From: Intrasporangiaceae bacterium URHB0013
GTDB lineage: Bacteria > Actinomycetota > Actinomycetes > Actinomycetales > Dermatophilaceae
Direction: 5' to 3'
DNA: 64,000 bases
Assembly (NCBI GenBank): GCA_000620545.1
Contig: KK211150.1
Span: 620,427-684,426, forward strand
Positions 1 through 9,171 of this stretch are shown here, piece by piece. Position 1 is the stretch's first letter, and each line of letters opens with the position of its first letter. The position numbers and the translations under genes are program-made. The notes beneath the pieces were generated by a model, which saw nothing but the letters and a program-made list of their open reading frames with translations, searched no databases and was not told the DNA's origin.

Positions 1-117
1 CGTGAAGCCCCCATAGCCGCGCGCTGCGAGCTCCTCCAGTGCCTCCCGCTTGACCACCTCATGGGTGCGCTCGATGCGCGGATCCGGGTGCGTGTGCCGG
101 CGTTCCAGACTGCTCAT
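1..117 (-). CDS. TetR-family transcriptional regulator, N-terminal fragment cut by window edge
   Basis: Thirty-nine codons read leftward from an ATG at 117 and run off the window. The translated start (MSSLERRHTHPDPRIERTHE, then VVKREALEELAARGYGGFT) has the layout of a TetR DNA-binding domain: a basic lead-in, the helix in which R-x-x-I is followed by A-L-E-E-L-A, and the G-Y-x-G-F/L-T turn. Only helix 1 and part of helix 2 are visible, so ligand and targets are unknown. It is divergent from the VOC gene at 271 with a 153-nt gap, the usual place for an autoregulated promoter. The family call rests on a short segment. Confidence 0.6.
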   Translation of the reverse strand, partial: MSSLERRHTHPDPRIERTHEVVKREALEELAARGYGGFT

Positions 118-270
118 GGGTCGATGGGTTCCTGTCCGTGCGGCGGCTCGGGGCTCCTCCCGCAATCGTACGCGGTCGTATCGCTGTGAAACGTAACCGT
201 TGCATAAGTGCGTCCGTCGGCGTAGCGTCGTCTAGGTCACCACATGGACCGCAGCTGGGAGGCACGGGTG

Positions 271-651
271 ATGGCCGTAGGGGTGCGTTACATCGTCCAC
301 GACGTCGAGGCGGCCGTGGGGTTCTACACCGAGCGCCTCGGCTTCCGCCTCGAGATGGGGCCGGTGCCGGGCTTCGCGATCCTGGCGCGCGGCGACCTGC
401 GCCTGTTCCTCAACCAGCCCGGCGCGGGTGGTGCCGGGCATGCAGGGGAGCAGGACGGGGCGCCTCCCGCCCCCGGCGGCTGGAGCCGCTTCCAGCTCGT
501 CGTCGAGGACCTCGACGAGGAGATCGAGCGGCTCCGTGGAGCAGGCGCCACGTTCCGCGGTGACGTGGCCGAGGGTGCCGGCGGACGCCAGGCCCTCGTG
601 GAGGATCCGTCCGGCAACCCGGTCGAGCTGTTCGAGCCGGCCCGGAGATGA
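271..651 (+). CDS. VOC (glyoxalase/bleomycin-resistance) superfamily protein
   Basis: The 126-residue product has the beta-alpha-beta-beta-beta plan of vicinal-oxygen-chelate proteins. Visible marks are the opening strand with DVEAAVGFYTERLGF, a middle Gly/Ala-rich linker, and the closing E-D-P-S-G-N-P-V-E-L-F-E signature that normally supplies a metal-ligand Glu. I chose ATG 271 because GGGAGG lies 8 nt upstream; an in-frame ATG at 244 would add nine residues but has no ribosome site. VOC proteins include isomerases, dioxygenases and drug-binding proteins, so the substrate cannot be named. It is divergent from the TetR fragment, which may control it. Confidence 0.8.
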   Translation: MAVGVRYIVHDVEAAVGFYTERLGFRLEMGPVPGFAILARGDLRLFLNQPGAGGAGHAGEQDGAPPAPGGWSRFQLVVEDLDEEIERLRGAGATFRGDVAEGAGGRQALVEDPSGNPVELFEPARR

Positions 652-675
652 GCGGGCCGTGAGGCCGTCCGGAGC

Positions 676-1056
676 TCAGCTCAGGAGCGTCAGCACGAAC
701 CCGATGAGCGGCAGCGTCCCCTGCGTCAGGGCGGCGCGCAGGTAGCTGCGCCCGGTCGTCACGAGAACGGTCGCGGCCAGTGCCATCGAGCCGGTGCAGA
801 AGAGGACGAGGGTGCGACCGGCCGTGTCCTGGTCGCTCCACCAGAGCACGAGGCCGAGGGCTGCGCCGAGCCCGAGGAAGAGGTTGTAGAAGCCCTGGTT
901 GTACGCCATGGGCCGGGTGACGTCCGCCGCTGCCTGGTCGGCCACACCGAAGCGCTTCCACACCTCGGGACGGGTCCAGCCGACGCTCTCCATCCAGAAG
1001 ATGTAGACATGGAGCAGTGCGGCCAGCCCGACGAACACGCTTGCGGCGATCCTCAT
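676..1056 (-). CDS. DUF1304 four-helix membrane protein
   Basis: The 126-residue protein is almost entirely hydrophobic, with four predicted membrane helices and the Y-N-Q-G-F-Y-N-L-F-L motif near residue 52 that typifies the DUF1304 family. No biochemical role is established for the family. It lies 38 nt downstream of sbcC on the same strand but has its own signal: TACGAT ends 6 nt before the ATG, which fits a leaderless promoter. Membership is clear; function is unknown. Confidence 0.85.
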   Translation of the reverse strand: MRIAASVFVGLAALLHVYIFWMESVGWTRPEVWKRFGVADQAAADVTRPMAYNQGFYNLFLGLGAALGLVLWWSDQDTAGRTLVLFCTGSMALAATVLVTTGRSYLRAALTQGTLPLIGFVLTLLS

Positions 1057-1062
1057 GCTCGG

Positions 1063-1068
1063 ATCGTA
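1063..1068 (-). promoter_or_regulatory. Candidate -10 element (TACGAT) of a leaderless promoter for the DUF1304 gene
   Basis: TACGAT is followed by exactly six bases and then ATG 1056. The same arrangement recurs before many genes in this window, and no ribosome site is present. The transcript would start at or next to the A of the start codon. Confidence 0.55.
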
Positions 1069-1094
1069 GGGCTGCGCCCGGGCCGGCGCATCGG

Positions 1095-4088
1095 TCAGGC
1101 GGTGATGCGCAGGGTGCTCGTGCGGTCGGGCCGGACGAGCACCTCGATGCGGTCGGCCACGCGCGACTTCAGCTCGGTGACGTGGCTGACGATGCCGACG
1201 GTGCGACCGCCCTCACGGAGTCCCTCGAGGGTGTGCATGACGTCGTCGAGCACGTCGGGGTCGAGCGTGCCGAAACCCTCGTCGACGAACAGGGTGCCGA
1301 GGTCGACGCCCCCGGACTCGGCCCGCACGACCTCGGCGAGGGCAAGCGCCAGGGACAGCGAGACGTAGAAGGTCTCGCCGCCGGAGAGCGTGCCGACCTC
1401 GCGCACCTGGTTGGTGTGCATGTCGTGGACGCGCACGCCGAGGCCCGACTTGGCATTGCCCTTCTTCGCATCGGTGTGCTCGAGCGTGTAGCGCCCACCG
1501 GAGAATCGGCCGAGCTCGGTGTTGGCGGCCGACAGCACCTCGGTGAAGCGCCGGATGAGGACGTACTTCGCGAGGTCGAGGTTGAGCTGGTTGTCGCCGT
1601 TGCCGGCCACGAGCTGGCCGACCCGCACGGCATCGGCGGTCTCGGCGATGACGGCGGCGTTGCGAGCCATCGCCTCACGGACGTCGGAGACGCGTCGCTT
1701 CGTGCGAGTGACCTGGTCCCGCAGGCTGCCGTGCGCGTTGCTCGCAGCCTCCATGTCCTTCTTGGCCGCGGCCGCGAGGGCCTCGAGCTGCTCGATGTCG
1801 TCGAACAGGGCGTCGAGCTGGACGTCGGCGAGCTCGGGCCCGGTGAGCCCGGCACGAACCTGGGTGCAGGCCCGCTCGAACTCCGCTATCTCGCGCGTCT
1901 TCGCGTTGATCCACTCGGCACCGCGGTCGGCCGCCATCCACTCGGCGACGTCGGCGAAGCCGAACTGGGCGAGGTCGGCGTCGCGTGCCGCGGTGTCCTC
2001 GGCGACGGAGGAGGCGGCGACGTCGCGCTGGCCGAGGGCGTCGATGAGGGCGTCGATGCGCCCGGCGCCCGCGACGAGCGCATCGCGTCGTGCTGTGACG
2101 CTGGGGTGGCTGTCGCGGGCGAGCTCGACGACGGCCGTCTCCTCGGCGATGCGGCCGTCGAGGTCGGCGACCGACTGCTCGGCGCGAGCGAGGTCGGCCC
2201 CGAGCCGGCCCGCCTGGGCCGACAGGGTGTCGACGCGGGCCCGCAGCTCGGCCAGGCGCGCCACCCCGGCCTCGACGTCGGAGCGGGCCTGCACCGACGC
2301 GCGCAGCTCGTGGGCGGCCGCCTCGGCCCGGGAGCGGGCGGAGGCGACGTCGAGCCCGTCGCACCGCGCGAGCAGCTCGCGCACCTCGGACCGGAGGGTC
2401 ATGAGCGCCTCGGCGGCCCGGGTCGCCTGCTCGCGCAGCCGGACGACCCGGGACCCCTCGACCTCGATCTGCTCTGGTGTGACCGCGTCAAGCGTCGGGC
2501 GGGCGGGTGACGGGTGCGCGATCGAACCGCATACCGGGCAGGGGTCGCCCTCGACGAGGGACAGCCCCAGCTCGCCGGCGATGCCGTCGATGCGGGCCCG
2601 GCGCAGGGCGGCCAGCGACGTCTCGGCCGACGCCACCGCCGAGAGTGCCTCGGCCGCAGCCGACTCCGCGCGGGGGACCCGGGCAACTGCGGCCTCGTGG
2701 GCCACGGCCGCCTCGAGCCGGTCCTTCGCCCGCTCACCGTCGGCCGCGCGCCCGTCGAGGAGGGCCGCCACGCGCCGCGCCTCGGTGAGGGCCTCGTCGT
2801 GGGTCGCGATCGTCGCGGGGAGCGCGTCGAGCTCGCTCGTCACCGTCGCGGCGGATTGCCGTATGCCGTCGAGCCGCTCACGCAGCCGCGCCAGCTCGCC
2901 GACGCGCCCGGCCAGCGCAGCCTCGAGGGCGATCGCCCCGGTGAGGGAGCCGACGACCTCACGGGCCTGTGCTGCGGCCTCGCGCAGGGCGGCCGGACCA
3001 CGGTCGCGCAGACCCGGTTCGACGCCTGCGCGGGCCTGCGTCAGGGCCGCCTCGGCACGTTTGAGCGTCGCCTCGGACTGGGCCAGCGTGCGCACGGCCC
3101 CGGCGACGGGCCGCGCCTGGCGGGCGCGGGCCACCTCGTCGCCTAGCTGCTGGAAGGCCACCGCCTGCTTGCCGAGGTCGTGCTCCTGCTGCTGGAGCTG
3201 GAGGAGCCGCTCGCGGCGCTGCATGCGCAGTCGGGCGTCACTGACCATGTCGGCCATCTGCTTGTGGGTCTCGATGGCCTCTCTGCTCGCCTTGCCCGCA
3301 TGCCGCTCGCGGGTCGCCAGCTCGTCGAGGACCTGGGCGAGCTCCGCGTCGAGGGCCTCGGGTGTCGTGCGGCCCAGGGCCTCCAGCTCCTCGCGCCGCT
3401 GGGTATCAAGGCCGGCCGACACGGCGAGCGCGTGCATCGTCAGGCGGATCTCGTCGACGGCCGACTGGCGTCGCGCCTGCGCGGCCCGCCCGGTCTCGAC
3501 GATCTCGTCCTGGACCCGGCGGAAGAAGGCCGTGCCGAAGACCTTCTCGAGGAGCTTGCCCTTGTCCTCGGAGCGAGCGCGCAGGAAGGTCGCGAACTCG
3601 CCCTGGGGCAGGATCACCGTCTGCACGAACTGGTCGCGCGTGAGCCCGACGGCGCGGGTGATCTCGTCGTCGCAGTCGCCGATGTTGGTCGAGAGCAGCT
3701 CCCCGCCGTCGAGGTCGTCGGGTGTCTGCAGGCGCCACAGCTTGATCGTCGGCTGCTGCACCGTGGTGCCCTCGCCGCGCGACTTGGGCCGCTCGAAGCG
3801 GGGCGTGCGCTGGACGCGGTAGAGCCCCGACTGGGTCTCGAAGACGAGCACGACGACCGGCACGGTGCGTGGGTCGGCGTGGTGCGAGTGGATGCGCTCG
3901 ACGTCGGCGGAGGCCTGGGCGACCTTGCCGTAGAGCGCGAAGGTGATGGCGTCGATGATCGTCGACTTGCCCGAGCCGGTCGGGCCCTCGAGCAGGAACA
4001 GGCCGGCGCGCCCGACGGTGGTGAAGTCGATGACCTCGGTGCCGGCGTACGGCCCGATGGCCGTCATGGACAGGTGGTGCAGCTGCAC
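1095..4088 (-). CDS. sbcC: Exonuclease subunit SbcC (SMC-like ATPase)
   Basis: SbcC is the ATPase and coiled-coil arm of the SbcCD nuclease, which opens hairpins and trims double-strand ends. In the 997-residue protein the Walker A loop GPTGSGKST sits at residues 35-43. Long Ala/Glu/Arg-rich coiled coils flank a zinc-hook CPVC at about 517-520. The C-terminal lobe has the ABC signature LSGGETFYVSL and a Walker B/D-loop with FVDEGFGTLDP. The start is a GTG one base after the sbcD stop, so the two genes are one transcript. Length and domain order match the family. Confidence 0.97.
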   Translation of the reverse strand: MQLHHLSMTAIGPYAGTEVIDFTTVGRAGLFLLEGPTGSGKSTIIDAITFALYGKVAQASADVERIHSHHADPRTVPVVVLVFETQSGLYRVQRTPRFERPKSRGEGTTVQQPTIKLWRLQTPDDLDGGELLSTNIGDCDDEITRAVGLTRDQFVQTVILPQGEFATFLRARSEDKGKLLEKVFGTAFFRRVQDEIVETGRAAQARRQSAVDEIRLTMHALAVSAGLDTQRREELEALGRTTPEALDAELAQVLDELATRERHAGKASREAIETHKQMADMVSDARLRMQRRERLLQLQQQEHDLGKQAVAFQQLGDEVARARQARPVAGAVRTLAQSEATLKRAEAALTQARAGVEPGLRDRGPAALREAAAQAREVVGSLTGAIALEAALAGRVGELARLRERLDGIRQSAATVTSELDALPATIATHDEALTEARRVAALLDGRAADGERAKDRLEAAVAHEAAVARVPRAESAAAEALSAVASAETSLAALRRARIDGIAGELGLSLVEGDPCPVCGSIAHPSPARPTLDAVTPEQIEVEGSRVVRLREQATRAAEALMTLRSEVRELLARCDGLDVASARSRAEAAAHELRASVQARSDVEAGVARLAELRARVDTLSAQAGRLGADLARAEQSVADLDGRIAEETAVVELARDSHPSVTARRDALVAGAGRIDALIDALGQRDVAASSVAEDTAARDADLAQFGFADVAEWMAADRGAEWINAKTREIAEFERACTQVRAGLTGPELADVQLDALFDDIEQLEALAAAAKKDMEAASNAHGSLRDQVTRTKRRVSDVREAMARNAAVIAETADAVRVGQLVAGNGDNQLNLDLAKYVLIRRFTEVLSAANTELGRFSGGRYTLEHTDAKKGNAKSGLGVRVHDMHTNQVREVGTLSGGETFYVSLSLALALAEVVRAESGGVDLGTLFVDEGFGTLDPDVLDDVMHTLEGLREGGRTVGIVSHVTELKSRVADRIEVLVRPDRTSTLRITA

Positions 4089-4089
4089 G

Positions 4090-5286
4090 TCACGCCACCT
4101 CCTGCGCCTCGGCCCGGTGCTGGGCCCTCACCGCCGCCTCGAAGCCGGCCTCGAAGACGTCGACCTCGCCGCCGCTCGCCTCGGTCTTGGTGACGTAGGC
4201 GATGAAGTCGGCGCCGAGCTCACGCGGGTCGCGCTCACTGACGACGGTCGTCCCCGCTCGGCCGCGGTCGATGGCGCCCTCAGGCTCGTGGAAGACCTGC
4301 AGGGCGTACGGGAAGCGGGACTTGAGACGGTCCATCAACGAGTCGGGTCGGATCCGGTCGGTGACGGTGACGCGCACCCACGCGTCCTCGGCACCCGCGA
4401 AGTCCGCCGACTCGAGCAGCTCGTCGAGACGCCCGCGCAGCGTCGCCATGGCGCGCGGCTGGACGATCTCGACCGGCGTCACGCGCGCCGGCCCGGTCGC
4501 GTCCAGGTCGACGAGGAGCACGACCTTCCGGTGGTCCTGCTCGGAGAAGGAGTAGCGCAGCGGCGAGCCGGAGTAGCGCACGACCGATCCCGCTGCACCG
4601 TCTGGAGCCTGCGTGCCGTGGAGGTGGCCGAGGGCGGCGTAGTCGAGGCCGTGGAACACCGTGCCGGCGACCCGGTCGACGCCCCCGACCATGATCGAGC
4701 GCTCGGAGTCGCTCGGCTCGGCGCCCGCGACGAAGGCGTGCGCGAGGACCACGGAGCGCACGCCGGGCCGCTCGGCCAGGTCGGCGCGGATGCGGTCGCA
4801 GGCAGCACCCACGACGGCCTGGTGGGAGCGCGGCAGCGGCTCCCCACCACCCGCCAGCGCAACTCGCGCGTGGTCGGGGTCGAGGTAGGGGATGCCGTAG
4901 ACGGCGGCCTGCACGCCGTTGCTGTCCTCGAGCTGCACCGGCAGGTCGATCTGGCCGAGGTCGGTGACCATGCGGATGGTCTCGCGGAAGAGGCCCGCGC
5001 CGTAGCCGAGCCGGATCGACGAGTCGTGGTTGCCCGACGTCACGACGACGGTCGTGACGGCCGACAGCCGCGACAGGGTCCACTCGAACAGCTGCACCGA
5101 CTCGACGGGCGGCACGCCGCGGTCGTAGACGTCGCCGGCGAGGAGCACGGCATCGACGGGAATGCCGTCGGGTGGGTCCTCCACGAGCTCGCAGATGCGC
5201 TCGAGCACCGCGGACTGCGCCTCGTGGAGGTTCACGCCGTGGAGCGTGCGCCCGAGGTGCCAGTCGGAGGTGTGGAGCAACCGCAT
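4090..5286 (-). CDS. sbcD: Exonuclease subunit SbcD (Mre11-like phosphoesterase)
   Basis: SbcD is the nuclease partner of SbcC. The 398-residue protein starts with MRLLHTSDWHLGRTLHG, the first metal-binding D-x-H motif. It continues with the calcineurin-like blocks L-A-G-D-V-Y-D-R-G, V-T-S-G-N-H-D-S and L-G-H-L-H-G that build the two-metal site. The longer open frame to 5460 adds residues with no family resemblance. ATG 5286 is preceded by TACCGT plus six bases, so a leaderless start is likely. The gene ends one base before sbcC begins. Function is secure from motifs and gene order. Confidence 0.97.
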   Translation of the reverse strand: MRLLHTSDWHLGRTLHGVNLHEAQSAVLERICELVEDPPDGIPVDAVLLAGDVYDRGVPPVESVQLFEWTLSRLSAVTTVVVTSGNHDSSIRLGYGAGLFRETIRMVTDLGQIDLPVQLEDSNGVQAAVYGIPYLDPDHARVALAGGGEPLPRSHQAVVGAACDRIRADLAERPGVRSVVLAHAFVAGAEPSDSERSIMVGGVDRVAGTVFHGLDYAALGHLHGTQAPDGAAGSVVRYSGSPLRYSFSEQDHRKVVLLVDLDATGPARVTPVEIVQPRAMATLRGRLDELLESADFAGAEDAWVRVTVTDRIRPDSLMDRLKSRFPYALQVFHEPEGAIDRGRAGTTVVSERDPRELGADFIAYVTKTEASGGEVDVFEAGFEAAVRAQHRAEAQEVA

Positions 5287-5292
5287 GCCACG

Positions 5293-5298
5293 ACGGTA
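5293..5298 (-). promoter_or_regulatory. Candidate -10 element (TACCGT) for sbcDC, leaderless
   Basis: TACCGT lies six bases before ATG 5286 with no Shine-Dalgarno sequence. The same hexamer and spacing occur before the genes at 10904 and 11372. Confidence 0.6.
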
Positions 5299-5420
5299 GG
5301 ACCCCGCGCCGACACCCTCACCACCGACACCCCGACGACATCCGCGCCGGTCGCCGAGCGGTCGGCGCCACGGGCAGAGGCGGCTCGCCCGCCGTCGGTG
5401 CAGGCCCCCACCATGAGCAC

Positions 5421-5467
5421 GTATGCCGTGAGCCCGCCTCCGAGCGGAAGGCGGGCTCACGGCATAC
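5421..5467 (-). terminator. Hairpin terminator after the pfkA-holin operon, built from an inverted GTATGCCG pair
   Basis: A perfect 19-bp stem (5421-5439 with 5449-5467) closes a 9-nt loop. It begins 22 nt after the stop of the 5489-5866 gene and lies upstream of sbcD. There is no T-run, as is common in actinobacteria. Both outer arms are the octamer GTATGCCG/CGGCATAC that is over-represented across the window. Confidence 0.75.
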
Positions 5468-5488
5468 GAAACGTCCGGTGGTGCGGCC

Positions 5489-5866
5489 TCAGTCGGTCTT
5501 GATGAAGCTGAGGAGCATCGAGACGAAGGTGATGATGAGCGCGCCGAAGACCGCGTCCCAGAAGAAGTGGTCGACGTGGAAGGGCAGGTCCAGCTTGCCG
5601 GCCAGCCACGACGTGAGCTGGAGCATGAGGGCGTTGACGATGAAGACGAACAGCCCGAGCGTCACGATGATGAGCGGCAGCGAGATCAACTTGAGGATCG
5701 GCTTGATGAAGAAGTTCACGACGCCGAAGATCAGGGCCACGAGAATGACGGTCCAGATGACCTGAGTCGTCGAGCCACCGCCGAAGGTGATGCCGTCGAT
5801 GGCCCACGCGGCCACCCACAGGGCGACGGCGTTGATGACCGTCTGCAGCGCGAAGTTGAGGAGCAT
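5489..5866 (-). CDS. Phage-holin-family small membrane protein (DUF360/Mycobact_memb type)
   Basis: This 125-residue, four-helix membrane protein matches the widespread actinobacterial family annotated as phage holin family protein: MLLNFALQTVINAVALWVAA, then F-x-x-I-L-V-A-L-I-F-G-V-V-N and FIKPILKLISLPL. The name comes from loose similarity; the chromosomal copies are housekeeping-like and no lysis role is shown. It starts 4 nt after the pfkA stop, so it is the second gene of that operon, and a strong hairpin follows it. Confidence 0.8.
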   Translation of the reverse strand: MLLNFALQTVINAVALWVAAWAIDGITFGGGSTTQVIWTVILVALIFGVVNFFIKPILKLISLPLIIVTLGLFVFIVNALMLQLTSWLAGKLDLPFHVDHFFWDAVFGALIITFVSMLLSFIKTD

Positions 5867-5870
5867 GCGC

Positions 5871-6959
5871 TCAGTGTTCCACGGGCGCAGGCGCGTCCGC
5901 GGGAAGACCGGGGTGCTCGTCCCCGGGGATGCGGGGCTGGAACATCGCGTTGAGGCGCAGCAGGTCCGGCTCGACCATCTTGAGCGAGCCGATCGCCTCG
6001 GCGACGGGCACGCGCTCGATGCGGCCCTTCTGGAGGGCGACCATCTGGCCCCACGCGCCGTCGAGGGCGGCCTCCACCGCGGCGACGCCGAAGCGGGTGC
6101 CGAGGACGCGGTCGAAGGCGACCGGCGAGCCGCCGCGCTGGATGTGGCCGAGCGCGGTCATGCGGCTCTCGATGCCGGTCCGGCCCTGGATCTCGCGGGC
6201 GAGGATCGAGCCGATGCCACCGAGGATCTGGTGGCCGTACTTGTCGACCTCCGGTGCCGGGATGTCCATCGTGCCGGGCTTGGGCAGGGCACCTTCCGCG
6301 ACGACGACGATCGTCGCGAAACGGCCCTTCTTGTGCCGGTGGACGATCCGCTCGCAGACCTCATCGACGTCGAAGGGCTCCTCGGGCACGAGGGTGATCG
6401 CGGCGCCCCCGGCGAGGCCGGACCAGATGGCGATGTGGCCGACGTGACGGCCCATGACCTCGACGACGAGGACACGGTGGTGCGACTCGGCGGTCGTGTG
6501 CAGTCGGTCGATGGCGTCGGTGCAGATCTGCACGGCGGTCTGGAAGCCGAACGTCATCTCCGTCAGCGAGATGTCGTTGTCGATCGTCTTGGGCACACCG
6601 ATGACGGGAAAACCGTTCTCGTGCAAGCGGTTGACGACTCCCATCGAGCCCTCGCCGCCGATGCCGATGATGGCGTCGAGTCCGTGCCGGTCGTAGGCCT
6701 TGCGGACGCGCTTGAGACCGTCCTCGTGGGCGAAGGGCTGGTCACGGCTAGTGCCGAGGATCGTGCCACCGAGGGGCAGGATGCCGCGGCACCGGTCGAC
6801 GTCGAGGATCTCGTAGTCGTTGTCCATGACCCCGCGCCACGAGTTGCGGAAGCCGATGACGGTGCTGTCGTACGTGACCTCCGCGGCGCGGGTCGCGCCC
6901 CGGATGACGGCGTTGAGGCCGGGACAGTCCCCGCCCCCGGTGAGGATGCCGATGCGCAT
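5871..6959 (-). CDS. pfkA: 6-phosphofructokinase
   Basis: The enzyme phosphorylates fructose 6-phosphate in glycolysis. The 362-residue protein shows G-G-D-C-P-G-L-N-A-V-I-R at residues 8-19 and the I-G-G-E-G-S-M nucleotide loop. It also has the catalytic P-K-T-I-D-N-D-I block and the substrate-binding M-G-R-H-V-G motif. Gly in GGEG points to ATP as donor, while Lys in PKTIDND is a residue more often linked to pyrophosphate enzymes. This mixed pair is usual in actinobacterial ATP-PFKs. GAAAGT followed by six bases precedes the ATG, so the start may be leaderless. It heads an operon with the holin-like gene. Confidence 0.95.
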   Translation of the reverse strand: MRIGILTGGGDCPGLNAVIRGATRAAEVTYDSTVIGFRNSWRGVMDNDYEILDVDRCRGILPLGGTILGTSRDQPFAHEDGLKRVRKAYDRHGLDAIIGIGGEGSMGVVNRLHENGFPVIGVPKTIDNDISLTEMTFGFQTAVQICTDAIDRLHTTAESHHRVLVVEVMGRHVGHIAIWSGLAGGAAITLVPEEPFDVDEVCERIVHRHKKGRFATIVVVAEGALPKPGTMDIPAPEVDKYGHQILGGIGSILAREIQGRTGIESRMTALGHIQRGGSPVAFDRVLGTRFGVAAVEAALDGAWGQMVALQKGRIERVPVAEAIGSLKMVEPDLLRLNAMFQPRIPGDEHPGLPADAPAPVEH

Positions 6960-7093
6960 GATCTGACTTTCGTAGGGGTGGCATGAAGAAGATGTCGAGG
7001 CGGCGGTGACGCGACGGTTGTGAGCCTAGCCACAGACGGGGGCCGCCGTCAGGGGAGCGTCCATGGGCCGGTCTCCCGCGTGGACGCTGCCTC

Positions 7094-7099
7094 TACAGT
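7094..7099 (+). promoter_or_regulatory. Candidate -10 element (TACAGT) for pat, leaderless
   Basis: TACAGT is followed by six bases and ATG 7106. No ribosome-binding sequence is present. Confidence 0.55.
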
Positions 7100-7105
7100 T
7101 CGGGT

Positions 7106-8287
7106 ATGAGCGAGAGCACCGAGGGCGCCACCGGCACCGGCACCGAGACCGTCAGCGAGAGCGTGACCGAGAGCGCCACCCCGCGGGAGGCGTATGCCGC
7201 CCCGCAGGCCACCGGGATCACGGTCCGCCTGCGCGACGTGCTCGCCCAGATGCCCGACTACAAGCCCGGCAAGCCCGCGGCGGCACCTGCCGGCGTGACG
7301 GCATACAAGCTCTCCTCGAACGAGAACCCCTACGGCCCGCTGCCGTCGGTGCTCGCGGCCATCGACGACGCGGCGGCGACGGTGAACCGCTACCCCGACA
7401 TGGCCGTCACCGCGCTGACCGCGCGGCTCGCGAAGGCGCTCGACGTCCCACCGGAGTGCATCGCGACGGGTACCGGATCGGTGGCGGTGCTCGCCCAGGT
7501 CGTCAACGCCGCGTGCGACGCCGGCGACGAGGTGGTCTTCGCCTGGCGCTCGTTCGAGGCCTACCCGATCGTGACGCAGCTCGCCGGCGCGAAGCCGGTC
7601 ATGGTCGGCCTCGACGAGCAGGCCCGCCACCGCCTCGACGCGATGTTCGCGGCGATCACGGACCGCACCCGCGTCATCCTCGTCTGCACGCCCAACAACC
7701 CGACCGGGCCCTGCGTCCACCGGGCCGAGCTCGAGGCCTTCCTCGACAAGGTCCCGAGCGACGTCGTGGTCGTGGTCGACGAGGCCTACGTCGAGTTCGT
7801 CCGCGACCCCGAGGCCGTGCGCGGGCTCGAGGTGTGGCGCCACCGCCCCAACGTCGTCGTCCTGCGCACCTTCTCCAAGGCGTACGGCCTCGCCGGCCTC
7901 CGGGTGGGGTATGCCGTGGCGCACCCTCCCGTCGCCGCTGCCCTCCGCAAGACGGCCACGCCGTTCGGGGTCAACTCGGTCGCGCAGGTGGCAGCCATCG
8001 CGTCGCTCGACGCCTTCGACGAGCTGGACGCGCGCGTCGGGTCCCTCGTCGCCGAGCGCGACCGGGTGGTGCAGGCGCTGACCGACCAGGGCTGGAAGCT
8101 GCCGCAGTCCGACGCGAACTTCGTGTGGTTCCCGCTGGGTGCCGAGTCCACGGCGTTCTCGCAGGTGTGCGCGGAGGCCGGGCTGACGGTGCGGCAGTAC
8201 GGCGACGACGGCGTCCGCGTCACGATCGGCGAGGTCGAGGCGAACTCACGGCTCATCGAGGTGGCCGAACGCTTCGGGGCCCGCTGA
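7106..8287 (+). CDS. pat: Aromatic amino acid (HisC2/Pat-type) aminotransferase
   Basis: This is a fold-type I PLP aminotransferase of 393 residues. The first 35 residues are a Ser/Thr/Glu-rich extension. The conserved body follows with [34 protein letters not shown] and the PLP lysine in [15 protein letters not shown]. The W-R-S-F-E segment matches my recollection of Mycobacterium tuberculosis Pat (Rv3772) better than biosynthetic HisC, and no his genes are near. The likely role is transamination of phenylpyruvate/tyrosine-type acids; histidinol-phosphate activity cannot be excluded. Confidence 0.85.
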   Translation: MSESTEGATGTGTETVSESVTESATPREAYAAPQATGITVRLRDVLAQMPDYKPGKPAAAPAGVTAYKLSSNENPYGPLPSVLAAIDDAAATVNRYPDMAVTALTARLAKALDVPPECIATGTGSVAVLAQVVNAACDAGDEVVFAWRSFEAYPIVTQLAGAKPVMVGLDEQARHRLDAMFAAITDRTRVILVCTPNNPTGPCVHRAELEAFLDKVPSDVVVVVDEAYVEFVRDPEAVRGLEVWRHRPNVVVLRTFSKAYGLAGLRVGYAVAHPPVAAALRKTATPFGVNSVAQVAAIASLDAFDELDARVGSLVAERDRVVQALTDQGWKLPQSDANFVWFPLGAESTAFSQVCAEAGLTVRQYGDDGVRVTIGEVEANSRLIEVAERFGAR

Positions 8288-8367
8288 CGGAGCCGATCGG
8301 GGCGACAATGGGGCTGGACCGCGCAACAGCCGTCGTGGTCGTCGGGGTCGACGCAGGGTCATCAGAG

Positions 8368-8403
8368 GTCGTCGCAGGGTCGTCGCAGGGTCGTCGCGGG
8401 CGG
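8368..8403 (+). repeat. Three tandem copies of a 12-bp unit
   Basis: GTCGTCGCAGGG occurs at 8368, 8380 and, with two changes, 8392, directly before the ribosome site of the gene at 8413. It may be simple slippage or repeated operator half-sites; the sequence alone does not decide. Confidence 0.6.
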
Positions 8404-8412
8404 AGGTCGCGG

Positions 8413-9171
8413 ATGGGCACGGTGCGGGACTGGCTCGCAGGCCGCTGGCTCAGCGGTGGCCTCGCCTTGCTTGGCGTCATCCTCGTCCTGCCCTCCCTGC
8501 TCTCACCGACCTGGGAGATGTCGGTCTCGGACCGGCAGCACGGCTCACTCCTGTCGCGCCAGTGGGAGTGGACGTGGGGCCGTGTCCGGGTGACGGGTCT
8601 CGAGGGCGTCGAGCTGCGGGACCAGTGGAACCCCATCGGCCTCGTCGTGCTCGTGGTGCTCCTTGTCGCGGCCCTCGGCGGCGTCGCGGTCTGGGTTCCC
8701 CGCCGCATCCCCTGGGGACGCGTGCTCGGGCTCGTCACGGTCGGACTCCTCACGGGCCGCGTGCTGACGACCGTGTCCGACCGGGTGGGCCGCTCGCTCG
8801 GGGAGGTCGACCAGGGAGCGTCGGGCCTGACGGTCCGCACCGAGATGACGCAGGCGGGGTCGCTCGAGACGGCCGCTGCCTTGGTGCTCCTGGTCGCGCT
8901 CGCGCTCATGGTGGCGGTCGTGGTCCGGCGCGCGGACGGACGGGGGCACGTACCCGACGGAGCCGACGACCGCGCTGAGCCGGCGGCCGTGGCTGCCGGG
9001 CCCGCTGGCCGCCCGGCCGACACTGCCGGCCGGGCCGACACTGCCGGCCTGCGGCCGGCCGGTGAGCACCTGACGAGCCCTCCGGTCTCGTTCGGCGAGG
9101 CTCATCCTCCCGCGCCGGCCCCGGGGACCGACAGGCCGGCAACCGTCGGCCGGGCGGGAGAGCAGCCGTGA
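8413..9171 (+). CDS. Membrane protein with WTWGR motif, first of three tandem paralogues
   Basis: I do not recognise a named family. The 252-residue protein has four predicted membrane helices (about 15-35, 78-100, 108-125, 155-178). An outer loop after helix 1 contains Q-W-E-W-T-W-G-R, and the C-terminal tail of about 70 residues is disordered and rich in Ala, Asp and Pro. ATG 8413 follows GGAGG by 6 nt. The stop overlaps the next start (GTGA). Helix order, loop motif and tail are shared with the next two genes, so the set probably arose by duplication and may form a hetero-oligomer (inference). Confidence 0.75.
   Translation: MGTVRDWLAGRWLSGGLALLGVILVLPSLLSPTWEMSVSDRQHGSLLSRQWEWTWGRVRVTGLEGVELRDQWNPIGLVVLVVLLVAALGGVAVWVPRRIPWGRVLGLVTVGLLTGRVLTTVSDRVGRSLGEVDQGASGLTVRTEMTQAGSLETAAALVLLVALALMVAVVVRRADGRGHVPDGADDRAEPAAVAAGPAGRPADTAGRADTAGLRPAGEHLTSPPVSFGEAHPPAPAPGTDRPATVGRAGEQP

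Noticed and set aside
1017..2510. Long open frame on the strand opposite sbcC (and similar ones at 3180-4193, 8906-11434 and 28520-30616)
   Set aside because: These are antisense shadows of GC-rich genes; composition is Arg/Gly/Asp-biased, with no domains and wrong third-position pattern.
5489..5866. Prophage origin for the holin-family protein
   Set aside because: It is in an operon with pfkA, no phage genes are near, and this family is common in actinobacterial chromosomes.
7063..9171. A single 702-residue protein spanning pat and the first WGR gene
   Set aside because: The first 450 codons are an off-frame reading of pat; the true gene starts at 8413 after GGAGG.
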